NCBI GenBank assembly: GCA_022578965.1
Contig: MU400527.1
Coordinates: 186,001 to 250,000 of the forward strand
DNA length: 64,000 nucleotides
Reading direction: 5' to 3'
DNA from: Xylaria sp. FL1777
Taxonomy: Eukaryota; Ascomycota; Sordariomycetes; Xylariales; Xylariaceae
Shown: piece by piece, positions 37,523 to 49,500 of the stretch
How the letters are laid out: each line of letters starts with the position of its first letter
Numbering within the stretch: position 1 is the first letter of the stretch
Program-made: the position numbers and the translations under genes
Notes under the pieces: generated by a model
What the model saw: only the letters and a program-made list of their open reading frames with translations
Database searches by the model: none
Told to the model about the DNA's origin: nothing

Positions 37523-39201
37523 ATGTCGAAATCAAATACAGTTCGAGGGTACGGGAAGCGGAGCAAGAAGCCACAGACTGCTGGACGCCTGTTTGTTGAG
37601 CTCCCTCAGACTCCCGTACGGATAAAGACAGTGCCGGTAGATGAACATGTTTACGATGACGACAAAGTGGTTGCAACCTTGACGCGCAATTTTTCCTCGA
37701 TTAAAATTCAGGATGAAAATATAGAACCGGAAGAGTCACCCTCGCCTCCTCGGAGGAGAACAAGACAATCGGTTTTACTAGATCCGCCTGAAAACGAAAC
37801 CATTAAACCTCTGACACCATCAAGCTCTCTGCCCACACTACTAACATCTGAAATATCAGACGAAGGTGATAGCTCTGTGTCATCTTTTCAAGACGAGTTA
37901 AAGGGGCTACAGGTTCTCTCCTGGGCTGAAGTTTGCCCACCAGGGGACAGCATTGTTAAGATCGCAGAAGCGTCCTATGCAGAGGTGTATCGAGTAACGA
38001 ACGAGCGAGGCACCAGCATTATAAAAGTGATACGGATGTCGTCGCCAATAAAACCGCAAACAAAGACACAGCAGAAATCAGGACTTGTGGATGAAGAGCC
38101 TCACGGCGAGTCCGACCTGCAAGGCGAGCTGCAGATCTCCGAGTGGGTGGCCGACATCCCTGGATTTGTGGTCTACAAAGAGCGATACATAGTTCAAGGG
38201 AAAACCTGCCGGGAGCTGCTCGCCACGCATCAGGCCTTCCATAAGAGGGTTAAGAGACAGGATCCCGATCGGTTACAATTCTATCCATCGCCCAGTCGAT
38301 ATCTTGACGATACGAAATTTCTTGTTGTAGAGCTAGGAGATGCAGGGACAGCACTCGAAGATTTCGAGCTCGCGACGGCTGATCAACTATGGGATATATT
38401 TTTCCATGTTGCCATCGCGCTAGCACGTGCAGAGGCGAGGATAGGGTTTGAGGTACGTCTCACGAATTACTCGAGCTGCAACGATGTTACTGTACTCTAT
38501 GCTGACAAACCTAGCACCGAGATCTTCATGAGGGGAACCTCTGTATTCGAGAAGTAGGAGAGCCTACTCCGAAGGATGAACGGGACCGGGCAGGTTATTT
38601 TGGCTTCTCCGGTCTCGAGATCACTATCCTAGACTACGGCCTCTCACGGGCTCAAGCAGACTGTGATGTCGAGCCAGTGGCTTATGACTTAGAGCGCGAC
38701 CTCAGCATATTTACAAGCGATCACGCCGCGCAATGTCGTGTTTACCGGCAGATGAGATCGTTCTTGCTTAGAGGGGACCGTGTTTGTCTCCCGCCAGAAG
38801 ACCATAAAGAGGCCTACGCAGATGGCATCGACGGTCCTATCACATGGGCAATTCACGAGCCATACACGAATGTCCTATGGCTGGCATACTTATACGAATG
38901 GATGGTGGAGCATTTTCGCGGGCCTAAGAAGGAACTCAATTCATTCAGACGCGTGACGAAGGAGTTCTGGTCCTATCTGAACCCAGAAGCTGACGAGAGC
39001 ATGCCTGGGTTCGAAAGCGCAAGTGATATCTTGCGCTATGCCGTCGAGATAGGCTGGCTGGACGAGGACCAGTTGATGGGGGGGAGGGACGAAGTCGAGA
39101 AATCAATATTATCGATTCTAATCCCCGACGATGTAGACGACGGTGCCGCGGATCGTTCGCTTCGGCGGTCGCCGCGCAGACGTCGGCCTGCTGCTGTATA
39201 A
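37523..39201 (+). CDS. Haspin-like histone H3 kinase
   Basis: Two exons: 37523-38452 and 38515-39201, giving 538 residues. The ATG at 37523 is the first in the frame; two codons upstream the frame begins with GTG. Residues 1-130 are basic and Ser/Pro-rich, probably disordered. The kinase lobe begins near LSWAEVCPPGDSIVKIAEASYAEVYRV (glycine-loop equivalent), then SIIKVIRM carries the ATP lysine. GELQISEWVADIPGFV is the haspin helix-C region. The intron falls directly before the catalytic loop HRDLHEGNL (Asp313). The metal-binding motif is LDYGLSR in place of DFG, as haspins carry a DY-type motif. Haspin phosphorylates histone H3 Thr3 at mitotic centromeres; that activity is inferred from family. 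The Arg-rich C-terminus is low complexity. Confidence 0.93.
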
Positions 39202-40035
39202 GCACAAGGACATTTGTACTACAGTATTTACCAATTTGCTTCGCCAAGTTAACTGGGTTATAACGAGCGGGGATGGGTGGGTATTGGGCTGGATTCTTTC
39301 AGGGGCGCATTTGTATACACCAATACCAAGGGTTAGAGGTTAGACAGCATTTACAGGTGTAGACATACTCGAGTCCTCATGTAATGGTGCAGATCAAGAA
39401 TCTGTAGCCTCATGACCCGTCAGCTCAATAATTGTTGGCAAATTTTCATGGATGCTACGCCTATACGGCCGAACCCCTTTTTTTTACTCAAGTACCACGG
39501 TTTTAACGAGGATACGACCAAGGGGCCGCGAAATCGTTATTGCAACGTATTGCCAGCCACAACCATTTGGTTAGTCCAACGCAGGCTGCAATAGGATGAC
39601 CTGTATAGGTAGTAATCGTGAGGACTACCTAGGAGGTCCGTCGATACGCTGTGGCCGAACAGACCTCGAACCATGCATGCTACTTGTCAAAGAGGGAGGA
39701 GCGAGCAAAGTTCATGATGATGACGATGATGATGATGATGATATCTTCACTAACGATACTTTGATTAACCTTTTATGCAGACCCTTGGAATAACAAATTC
39801 CAATTCAGGTAAGGCACTTATGCCTATCCTTCCCCGGATAAAAATTTCCGATTTAGGTAATTTGATTAAGCTATCACGCTTGATGGGACCTCGGGTAGTG
39901 GGCGAGTCGCTAAACAGAAAGACCACACATGGTACATATGCAGTATGTATGGCTTCAACGACCTAAACTCTATTAGTTCAACTCCTAGTATTCTAACTAA
40001 AGTAGTTTAAAGAAATCTGACTGTTTAACTCTGTG

Positions 40036-40060
40036 TATAGTATAGTATAGTATAGTATAG
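40036..40060. repeat. Pentanucleotide microsatellite (TATAG)5
   Basis: Five perfect TATAG units in intergenic DNA. No associated feature. Confidence 0.9.
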
Positions 40061-41175
40061 CATGCCAAATACCATGGACGAAGCTTTACATTTTTTACAA
40101 TTCATTTGGTAGTTGAAGAGTTTCAGTGACTGGGGGCATGTATATGGTGTTGTGCACGAGCAGTCTAGGCCATCCGCCCGCATGGGTATCCGACAGTTTC
40201 CAGAATGACCGTTGGGCGGACCCGATAAAATGGGATACCCAATAGAGTGTAGCAAGACCATGCGAAGCTAAAATAAATGCCGTGACTGTGCAGGCATGGT
40301 CAACGTCGACTCCAAATCCATACTTACATGACTCCCTGCCCAATCTACCCCCGGTCTTCTGAGTATACTACGACGCTCGAGCGCGGTGCTTAGGTAGCCT
40401 GGGCAGGTACTGCGTGTGTTTAATGCCAGACGTCATCCATCGGAACAATGGGATACAGTCCTTCCGAATGATACCGTATATCATTTCCAATCCCGGGACT
40501 TGTTTCTCTCGGAAGCAAGGTACAGGAGTACGCATATGGAGGACACAAACCAGGGGTTCGGAACTAGCTGCATCACGGCCTCGAGCGAGCTGCCAAACAG
40601 CCTAATTGGCTCGTCGTCAGTGGTCAACCCGTCTCCAGATAGAAGCACACTAATGTAGTGTAGATCTTCGGATGGGATTATATCTAAGTACTATATCCGC
40701 CACAAGGCACGACATGCTGTCACATGGAGGCGACGTGTGTAATCAAGCGGTCTTAATCAGGACCGTGGGTTCTGCCATGGGTAACGAACGCGCCTTGGGG
40801 ATCCACCAGTGATGATAATGAACTGCCTACTTTCGAAAGGTCATCGAAGAATGAAACGAGTGAAATGGAGTCTGTCCACCTTGTCTAGTGTATCCAGTGA
40901 GTAGTGCGCGCAGTATACTACCTATACTAGATAAGGCTACCCCCCCAAAGCTCCCACGCTCCCACGCTCACAAGCTCATGGGTTGTTTGTGTAATTCCGG
41001 GCTCATGATTCGTCCCTCGTTTATTCCTCCCAGCACCCTCCCGTCGACCCGGTAGGAGCCGCGTCGTATGTTACATTCATAACCCTACAAACCCAATCAA
41101 TATCTGATGGATGACCGGTTTTCCTGGGAGCGATGTGATAGCCGTGCAGAAAGCGCACCGCCAAGACCGCAGCAA

Positions 41176-41204
41176 CACATTGGCAGCACATTGGCAGCAC
41201 ATTA
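41176..41204. repeat. 11-bp tandem repeat (CACATTGGCAG)
   Basis: Two perfect units and a partial third (CACATT) in intergenic DNA. No associated feature. Confidence 0.8.
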
Positions 41205-42040
41205 TAATTAGCATCACAGAGACTAACCTCGAGCCCTCACTCGCTCGTTGCCCGGAGTTCCATATTTCTCGTCAATCTACCGCTACGGACAATGTAGGCT
41301 GGCAATGCCGGGACAAGCGGTCTAGGGCCGGGGCCACCAGGGCACACCAGGGGTACCGAATTAAGTACTCTACGCCGTTAATCCTCCTGTAAGGGTCCGG
41401 CAACGAGACGCCTGTTGTGCTATCTGGTGCTAATGCGACTATATTCAATCACACAACCAACAACCTCTTAGTTCTTGCTCATGTCCCATCCGCAATGGCC
41501 TGTGCGTGCGGCCGCACGTCTCTCCCGATACTCGACCCATCTTACTTGGTTGAACGAGGTCATACGAGTGTAGGTACTCTTTCTTGTAGGGCAAGTTGAG
41601 GCTATGTTTGCTGCTCATTAGTGTACTGTTCAGCCAACGCCAGCTACTGAAAATTTGACGCTGGCGAGTCATACTAATATAGTAGGTATACGGTCTCTGT
41701 GTATAGCAGAATGTGATCTCTCATACGCTATTGGTATCGGGTCTCACTTGATATAGTTCAGCCAGTTCAGCCAGCCCAAACAGAGCGGCACAGTGGGAAC
41801 TGGGGAACAGTGTGGATAGGTAGGCGAACAATATCAGAAAAAAAGATTAAAAAACAATAACGCAATCGCCACAGAAGAATGAAGAGCCTCTCCCTGTACT
41901 CGAGGCTGACTCCAATCAAGTCCCTTCTCTAGGCCGGGCCATGCCAACCACGGTCCCTGCCCAGCAGAAATGGCTGTCCTAGTCGAGGTACCTCTTAACC
42001 TCTGTCACTATTGTCAACTTGATTCCCTCCTGTGGTCAGA

Positions 42041-42050
42041 TATATAAATA
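42041..42050 (+). promoter_or_regulatory. TATA element of the catalase gene
   Basis: TATATAAATA stands 136 bases before the catalase start codon and is followed by a C/T-rich leader. It is intact despite the downstream insertion. Confidence 0.55.
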
Positions 42051-42185
42051 CGTCAATGTGTCCCTGATCGTAAGTCACTTCTGAGACCTCCCGCCTTCAT
42101 CTGGTCCTTACCCCAGAGGTTCATCGCCCTTCCCCTCTGTCCCTGGTCAACTGTTCTATTCGGTCACTCCTCTACAGCATACATA

Positions 42186-43077
42186 ATGAGGCGCGTGGGC
42201 ATTTCCGTGTCCGTTCTGGCACTGCAGACACTTGTCTCTGCTAGCGGCTGCCCTTTTGCTGATCCTGTCAACCTTCACGCACGAGCTGCCGCTGCACCGC
42301 AGACTCCTATATCGGATGCCACGGTCGACGATAGCACTGGCTACCTAACTGACGACGTCGGTGGACAGATCAGCGACCAAAACAGCTTAAAGGCAGGAGA
42401 GAGAGGTCCAACTCTCCTCGAGGATTTCATCTTTAGGCAGAAGATAACCCACTTTGACCACGAGAGAGTAAGTTGCCCAAGTCATTTCTTAAACACGAAT
42501 ACGCTATCAAGAAAGAACACGAACGAAATCCATAATCTCTTAGGTACCCGAGTAAGCTAACACATCAGGCAGGTTCCGGAACGTGCTGTCCACGCTCGAG
42601 GTGCTGGTGCTCACGGTACTTTCACCAGTTATGGTGACTGGAGTAACCTCACCGCGGCCTCTTTCCTAAAGAGCGCTGGAAAAGAGACTCCCGTCTTTGT
42701 CAGGTTCTCTACCGTGGCGGGTTCTCGTGGAAGTGCTGACACGGCGCGTGATGTTCACGGGTTTGCAACACGTTTGTAAGCTCGATCCCACGATCTAGCC
42801 TCCTCTTTCATGCAACTAATTCGAATTTTAGCTATACTGACGAGGGCAACTTTGGTACGGAGATCGAATTTACTTATTCCCAGTGCTGATGCATGATACT
42901 GATATTTCCCTTTTCAGATATTGTCGGAAATAACATCCCAGTGGTAAGTAATACTGCTGCTGACTCCATTGAACTATTCTCTTTACTCTTACGCTCCGGC
43001 GATGATCAACTATGGCTTCTCTCCCTGTCCTTGATTCTCGTTCTTTTATAACAAATACTAATTCTCGTCATTATAGT
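42186..43077 (+). CDS. Large-subunit secreted catalase, 5' portion (gene split by retrotransposon)
   Basis: Exons 42186-42467, 42573-42775, 42832-42854, 42918-42943 and a single-base exon at 43077 encode residues 1-178 plus one base. A signal peptide ([19 protein letters not shown]) starts the protein. Catalytic His101 sits in [15 protein letters not shown] and the active-site Asn174 in FDIVGNN. Introns of 105, 56, 63 and 133 nt have good donors; branch points GCTAAC and TACTAAT are visible. The 133-nt intron ends ATTATAG, then one T, then a perfect GTAAGT donor. Adding that T to the 7-nt exon at 58,167 restores VFFIQ; without it the frame shifts. The next intron holds the 14,960-bp element, placed after its CTAAT branch point (43,180-43,184) and before its acceptor. 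The coding sequence shows no stop or RIP damage. With the 3' portion the model gives 734 residues, the CAT-1/CatB size. Expression across a 15-kb intron is doubtful, so this is probably a disrupted gene. Confidence 0.85.
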
Positions 43078-43196
43078 GTAAGTAAACGTCAAATCGCCCC
43101 ATAGCTGTTATTACTAGTTTGGGACAATGAAAGGCCCTTGCTAGCTTCTTAGAGTGATAAGCTTCCCTACGAAGTTAGGCTAATCCTGCCAACTAC

Positions 43197-43500
43197 TGAA
43201 GTAGAGTAGAGTGGCTAAATGAGCTAACTAGCCAGTCGGAGTAAGTCTAGGCTAAGTCATATGGTAGGAATAAAAGTATAAGTATTGCGCTAGATTTCGA
43301 AGTATAAACTTAACAATTACGCTTAACATCATGAAAATTAGCTATAGTTGCTTTATTTGTATTGTTAAATAGCTCTTTAATTAATTGTTTAATTTTTTAA
43401 TTTATATATGGCTTAATTGTTTAAATGCATAAATTATGACTTATTTTTTTGCAATTAAAGTATTATAGTAAATCTTACGCAATTATACTGCTTTATTTTA
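43197..43500 (+). repeat. Left LTR (304 bp)
   Basis: Aligns without gaps to 57853-58156. Its first ~170 bases keep G and C (TGAAGTAGAGTAGAGTGGC at the start), while its last ~130 bases are transition-mutated. Followed immediately by the primer-binding-like TGG. Confidence 0.92.
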
Positions 43501-43501
43501 T

Positions 43502-43519
43502 TGGTGTTCTTAGTAAAGC
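43502..43519 (+). other. Putative tRNA primer-binding site
   Basis: TGGTGTTCTTAGTAAAGC begins one base after the left LTR. TGG complements a tRNA CCA end, as in most LTR elements. Which tRNA is unclear because RIP may have altered the site. Confidence 0.45.
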
Positions 43520-46500
43520 TAATTTTTTATTTATTATAAATAATACTACAAAATTAATAAATAAGCAATTTATTATTGCTAATTTATATGTTTAATTTAT
43601 TTATTTATTAATTGCTATAATTTTTATAAGCAAAACATAATATATTATATTTAGTTGCTTTAGCTAGTAATAAGCAAAGCTTGCTTAACGCAAATAGTTT
43701 AATTATAATTAGCACAAACGTTTAAGTTAATAGCTTTTAATTAATAAAGCTTAAAACAAACATATAAAAATGTTAAACTATTTTTTTTAATTTAGCTTAT
43801 AAAGCACTTTTATTTTTTTTAGCAAAACAACAATTAAGTATTAAAATATTAGTATAATTTTTAAAATAGTATAGCTAAAAAACTATTTGTTAAAAACCTT
43901 TAAAAAACTAAAAAAAAAAAATTCTTGCTAAAAAGCTAGTGCTTTATAAAAAAAAAAGCATAATTGCTTTTATATAAATAAAAAAAAACAAAAAATAAGC
44001 TTAAAAAAAAGTAAAAGTTGCTAAAACTTTTAAAAAGCTATAATGCAAGCAAAACTAACGCTTATTTATACTAAATAAGTTTAAGTTTACGCATTAATAT
44101 ATAAAGCTATTAATAATTAAAAATATATTTTGTTTTTTAAGTTAATATAGTTTTTTATTAAAAAATAAAAAGCAAGGTTTTTTAAGTATAAATTAGCTAT
44201 TGCTTAAAAACTTTACATAAAACGTAGCTATTGCTTTTTTATAATACTTATTATTAAATAAAAAAGCTTTAAAAAAAAGAAAAAAGCATATTACTTTTAT
44301 AAATAAAAAGCTATAAAAAAATAAAGCTTGCTTAATAAAACTTATGTAAAACAAAGCAAGCTAAATTAAAAAACAAAAAAACTAAACGCTATAAAGCACA
44401 TAAAAAAATAAAAGCGCACAAAAAATAAAAACATAAAAGCATTTAAAAAAGAACTTAAAAGATTATAAAAAATAAACTAGTAGTTTTTATAAATGTAAAC
44501 AAAAAAAATCGTTAAGTTCTTTAAAAAAAAAGTCCAAAAAAACAGTACAAAAAAACTTAAATACTTAAAATATTTAAAAACTTTTAGCATTTTATACTTT
44601 TTTTTTTTTTAAACTTATATTTTTATTTAGCTTACTTTTATTATTTTTTGCAGCTTATTTTTTTTGTTACTTTTATATAAATTTTACTTTAATTTATTAT
44701 ATAGCTTAAAAATTTAAGAATTATAGCTTAATTAAGTAATTTAACTATAAAAAATTGTTAAATTTTTTTATTTTAATATATAAAAAACATTAAAACTACT
44801 TATAAACAAAAAAAATAAAAATAATTAGCTTATTATTTTTAAAAAGTATTAAAGCAACTTTATTTAGCTTAAGCTATTTTAATAATAAGCATAATGCTAA
44901 AATTAAGCTATTATTTATGCTTTTTAACTTAAAACTAAACTAATATTTGCTGTTTAACGAGTTAAAAATAAGCAAATAATTAAACAATTTAAATGCTTTT
45001 TTTTATATAAAGCGCTTTAAAAACATTAATAAAATTAAACAAGTTTTTGTTTATTATAATACTTTTTAAACAAAAAAAATAGTAAAAATAATACTAAAGA
45101 ATTATTTATTATAAACTAAAGCTTATAAACTGCTTAAGCAAAAGTTTAAGCTTTAAAACTTTAAGCAAAATAAATTTACTATTGTTATATTGCAAAATTT
45201 TAAAGCTTGCTTAAAAGCTATATATTTTACTAATTTTAAAACTTACTTTTTTTAGCATTAAATATATACTAAAAATATTAAAGCTTAAAAAAATCACTAC
45301 TTTAATTTTTAACTTACTTAAAGTTTGCTTAAAAAGCTAAATTAAAATATTATTAATAAAATAATAAAGTTTTTTAAAAAATTATATAATAACTTAAATA
45401 AAATGTTTTATAAAAACTTTTATAAAATACTAAATAACTAAATTAATAAAAAATTCAAGCTAGATTTTTACTTTAAAAAAACAAAAAAAGCATACAAAGC
45501 ATAAAAAAAAGTTAATTATTTATATAATTATAATTTTAATAAGCTTTTATATATTGCTATTAATATTATTAAGCTAGCTATTAATATAACTATATTAGCT
45601 GCTAAAATAGTTATTATTAAAAAGCAGCAAGTAAAATTAGCTTAATACTTTATTTATAATTAAAATATAAACAATATTATTAAGCAAATATAACAACTAA
45701 AGTTAAAACAAGAAAACATAGCAATTATAAAAGAAAAACTAAAAAAAATGCTAAAAAAACTGCAAAATTAGTATATTTAGCTAGTTAATTAAAAACTATA
45801 AGCATTATAATATTATAAAATTAATATAAATTTATTAAAAAAGCAAATATTTAATATTAACGCTATAATTTCTAAATATTTATAAAAAAGTAAATATAAC
45901 TTTAAAAAACAAAAATAAAACAAACAATTGTTTAATTTTTTATAATAAATAAAGTTAAATAACCTTTATTTAATAAAAAGAACTATTTATTAAAAATATA
46001 ACATAAATAATTATTACGTTTATAATTGTAGTTTTGCTTATAAATTAAAAAAAGAAAACATTATATATTAAAACTTTAAATAGTATTTAAAAAAGCTAAA
46101 ATTTTCTGTAAGCTTTAAATGCATAAAGGTTTTTTTTAAAGTTATAAAAATTAGCAAAAATAAAAAAAAAATTTTTAATGCTGCAATAAAGTAAATATAT
46201 AACTTTATTTTAAGCAATAATAAACTGCTTAAATAAAAAGCTTATTATTAACTGCAAAAAAAAAACTTTATTTTAAATAATAAAGATTTAAATGCTAAAA
46301 TAAAAAGCAAACAAAAGAGTTAAAAAAAAAAAAAACTTTACTAGCTAAATAATAAGCAGCTAAACTAATTTTTAAATAAAAAAACTAATAATTAAACTAG
46401 TATACTTTATAAAATAAAACTAATAAAAGCTTGCAATATTAAAAAAAACAACTTAATAAATAGCAAGCTAAATAATAGCTTTATTATAACTAATTAAAAC

Positions 46501-49500
46501 TTTATATAAAGCATTTTTTATAACGCAAACAGTATTAAAGTTTTGTAAAGCTATATATTAAGCAAAAAAATTAGCGTAAATATATTTTAAGCTAATTGTT
46601 ATAAGCTTTTAACTAAAAAAGCTGCCTTTTATTAAACAAAAAGTAAAAAAAAACCTAAAAAACAAAAAAAAAAGCCTTTTATAAGTTAAACAATTAAAAA
46701 AATTTATTTAAATAATAATAAGTTTTTTATTTAGCTTAATACTAAAAATATATAAATAAACAATAATTTTTATAAGTAAAGTATTTTATTAAAACTAAAG
46801 AACTTTAATTGTTAAAAGCTTTAAAAAATTTAAAAAGCAAAACTTATAAAAAAAAGCTTAAAATTTAAAAAAATATAAGCTAAAAAATTTAAAAACTTCT
46901 TAAACAAAAAAACAAATATTACTTTTAAAGATTTTATACTAAAAGTTTTAAAGTACTTTAATATTTTTATTTAAATAATTGCTTAAATAAAAGCTAAATT
47001 ATATTTTAAAGCAGCAAAAATGCTTAAGCTAATGCTAAAAACAATATTACTACTTTTAAATAACTTTAGCAAAAGCTTAAATTAAAAAATTAAATTAAAC
47101 ATATTATAGCTTATTTTAAAAAAAAAAAGCAATAAGTTAAAATATAAAGCTTAACTAAAAACTTTATTGCAAAAAATTTTAATTTAAATAAATATAAAAA
47201 ATGTTTTTTTTTATAAAAGCATAAACTTTTTAAAAAATAATATAAAATTTTAATAGCTAGCAATTAAAAAAGCATAAAAAAATTTTTAACTAATATTATA
47301 ATTAGTTAGTTAGCTTAATAAGCATAAATTATTAAGTAGTACTTATAAAACTAGCTTTTTATTAAACTATTTAATAATATAAATAAATAAAAAAATAAAA
47401 TATAATAGTTTTATTATATATATTTATATGCTTTAACTTAGCTTTATAGCTGCTTTTTTAAATAAGCAACGCTATAAAATAATAAAAGCTTTTTGCGATT
47501 AAAACTAATAAAATAATTAAGTAATATTGTTTTTTGCTTATATTGCTTTAAATTTTTAAACGTTAAAAAACAAGCTAAAGTTTAATAAAATGCTTTTTAA
47601 AATTTTAAACTAATATAATACTATATATTTATTATTTAAAAATAACCTAAAAAAGCAAAAATTACTAATTGTTATATTTATGTTACTTTTAAAAAAAGTA
47701 GTATTTTTAATTAAACTTTAGTTTTATATTAATTTTATGTTAGTAGTACTAAAAAGAAAAAAAAAGCTTAAAAAGCTAACATAGTTAACATTAGTAATTT
47801 TAAAAAGCGCTAATTAAACTTTTAACTTTTTTAAAATAAAAATTTATAAAAAATATAATAATTATATTAATAATAGCAGCTTAAACTTATTTAAAAAAAT
47901 ATTAAAGTATAAATTTTATAATAAAAAAAACTTAAGCTTAATAGATTATTTTAACTAAAAATATTTAAGCTTTTTAAATTTATGCTTTATGTTAGCTTTA
48001 CTGCTAAAATTACGGAATATTTTAGCTATATTTTTAAGCATTATAAAGCTAAAAAAATATATATAGCTTTACTTAAAGCTTACTATAAAAATAAAAAACA
48101 AGATTTACAAAAAAAATATTATTAAAATTATTAATTTTAAAGCGCAGTTTAGCATTATTATAAACTTATTTATTAATAAAAATAGCTTTGCTACTAAAAA
48201 TACAAATATAACCTAAAAAAAATTTAACTAAACTAATAATTTAGTTAAATATATAAAATGCTTAAAAACTATTATTTAAATAAATAAAAAGTTGCTACTT
48301 TTTCTGTTATATATAGTTAGCAAAAAATAAGCTATTTATTTTTTATTACTAAAAATAAACTTTATTATAAAGTTTTAAATAAGTTTATATTTTTAGAGCT
48401 TTTATATAATAGCTAGTATAATACTTAAAATAAGCTAAATTATTATACTAGTAATAAACTATATTAAAAAACTAAGTTTAAAAGCTTAAAAATGTTAGCA
48501 ATTAAAAAACTAATGTATATTTGCTAAACTACTAGCTTAGCAAATAAGCTATAAAAAGCATAAAAATACTAAACTTTAAATAAAAAATCTAATAATTAGC
48601 AAAAAAAAGCAAAAAAAAAATTAAAAAAACACAGTTTAAAAAAGTATACAAATGCAAACTTTTAAAAAAATTAAAACTTATATAATAATATAATATTAGC
48701 AGCTTTTTTAATTTTTTTTATACAAAATATTAAACTTTTTAAGAATTTAAGAATATAAAACAATAAAAAAGTCCGCGCTATTTTTAATAATAATTAACTA
48801 CTTAAAATATTTTTAGTTGTAATAAAAAAAACGTTAAAACAAAAAAATACTAAAAAATTAATAATTATAAAAACTAAAAATTTTGCATATAAATTAAAAA
48901 GCAAATATAACTTAATTATAACTTTAACTTAAGCATTATTAACTTTTTAAGCTTTAAAAACTAACAAATTAATAAAAAGTAAAATAATAATTTTAAATAT
49001 AATATATAAAACAAAAAATAAAAAGATTTATTCTAAAAATAATGTGTTATTTAATAGTATTGTTTTACTTGGATTTTATAAGTAAAAAAAGCAAGCTTTA
49101 AAAAAAACAAGCTATTATTTAAAAAATCTTGCGTTATTTTAACAAAATAGCATTTATTAAAATATATATTTATGTTTTAGCACTACTTTTAAAAGCACTT
49201 AACTAACTACTAAACAATTAGCTGTTTTTTTAAAAAAGCTTTATATAATTAACTTTACTTAATAAAAGGCAGCATTGCTAACTAAAATATAGTATTGCAA
49301 AAAAATAGCACTTTTTTAAAACTTTTTCGAAATAAAAAAAATATATAATAAAATCTTTTTTTTTTATAAAATTAAAACAGTTTTTTATAAAGCATAGCAA
49401 GTTTGCAGCATCTTAATTTTTAAACCTTTAAAAAATATTATTATAAAGGTTTTAAAAACTTAATTTAAGCATAATATTTTTAAAAAAGCTTATAGTTTAT

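Larger units (their letters stand above)
39202..42185. other. 3-kb gene-free region before the catalase
   Basis: No coding signal on either strand. It holds three simple tandem arrays (separate entries for two; the third is an ATG/GAT run near 39,716-39,741) and the catalase promoter at its right end. Composition is ordinary. Confidence 0.5.
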
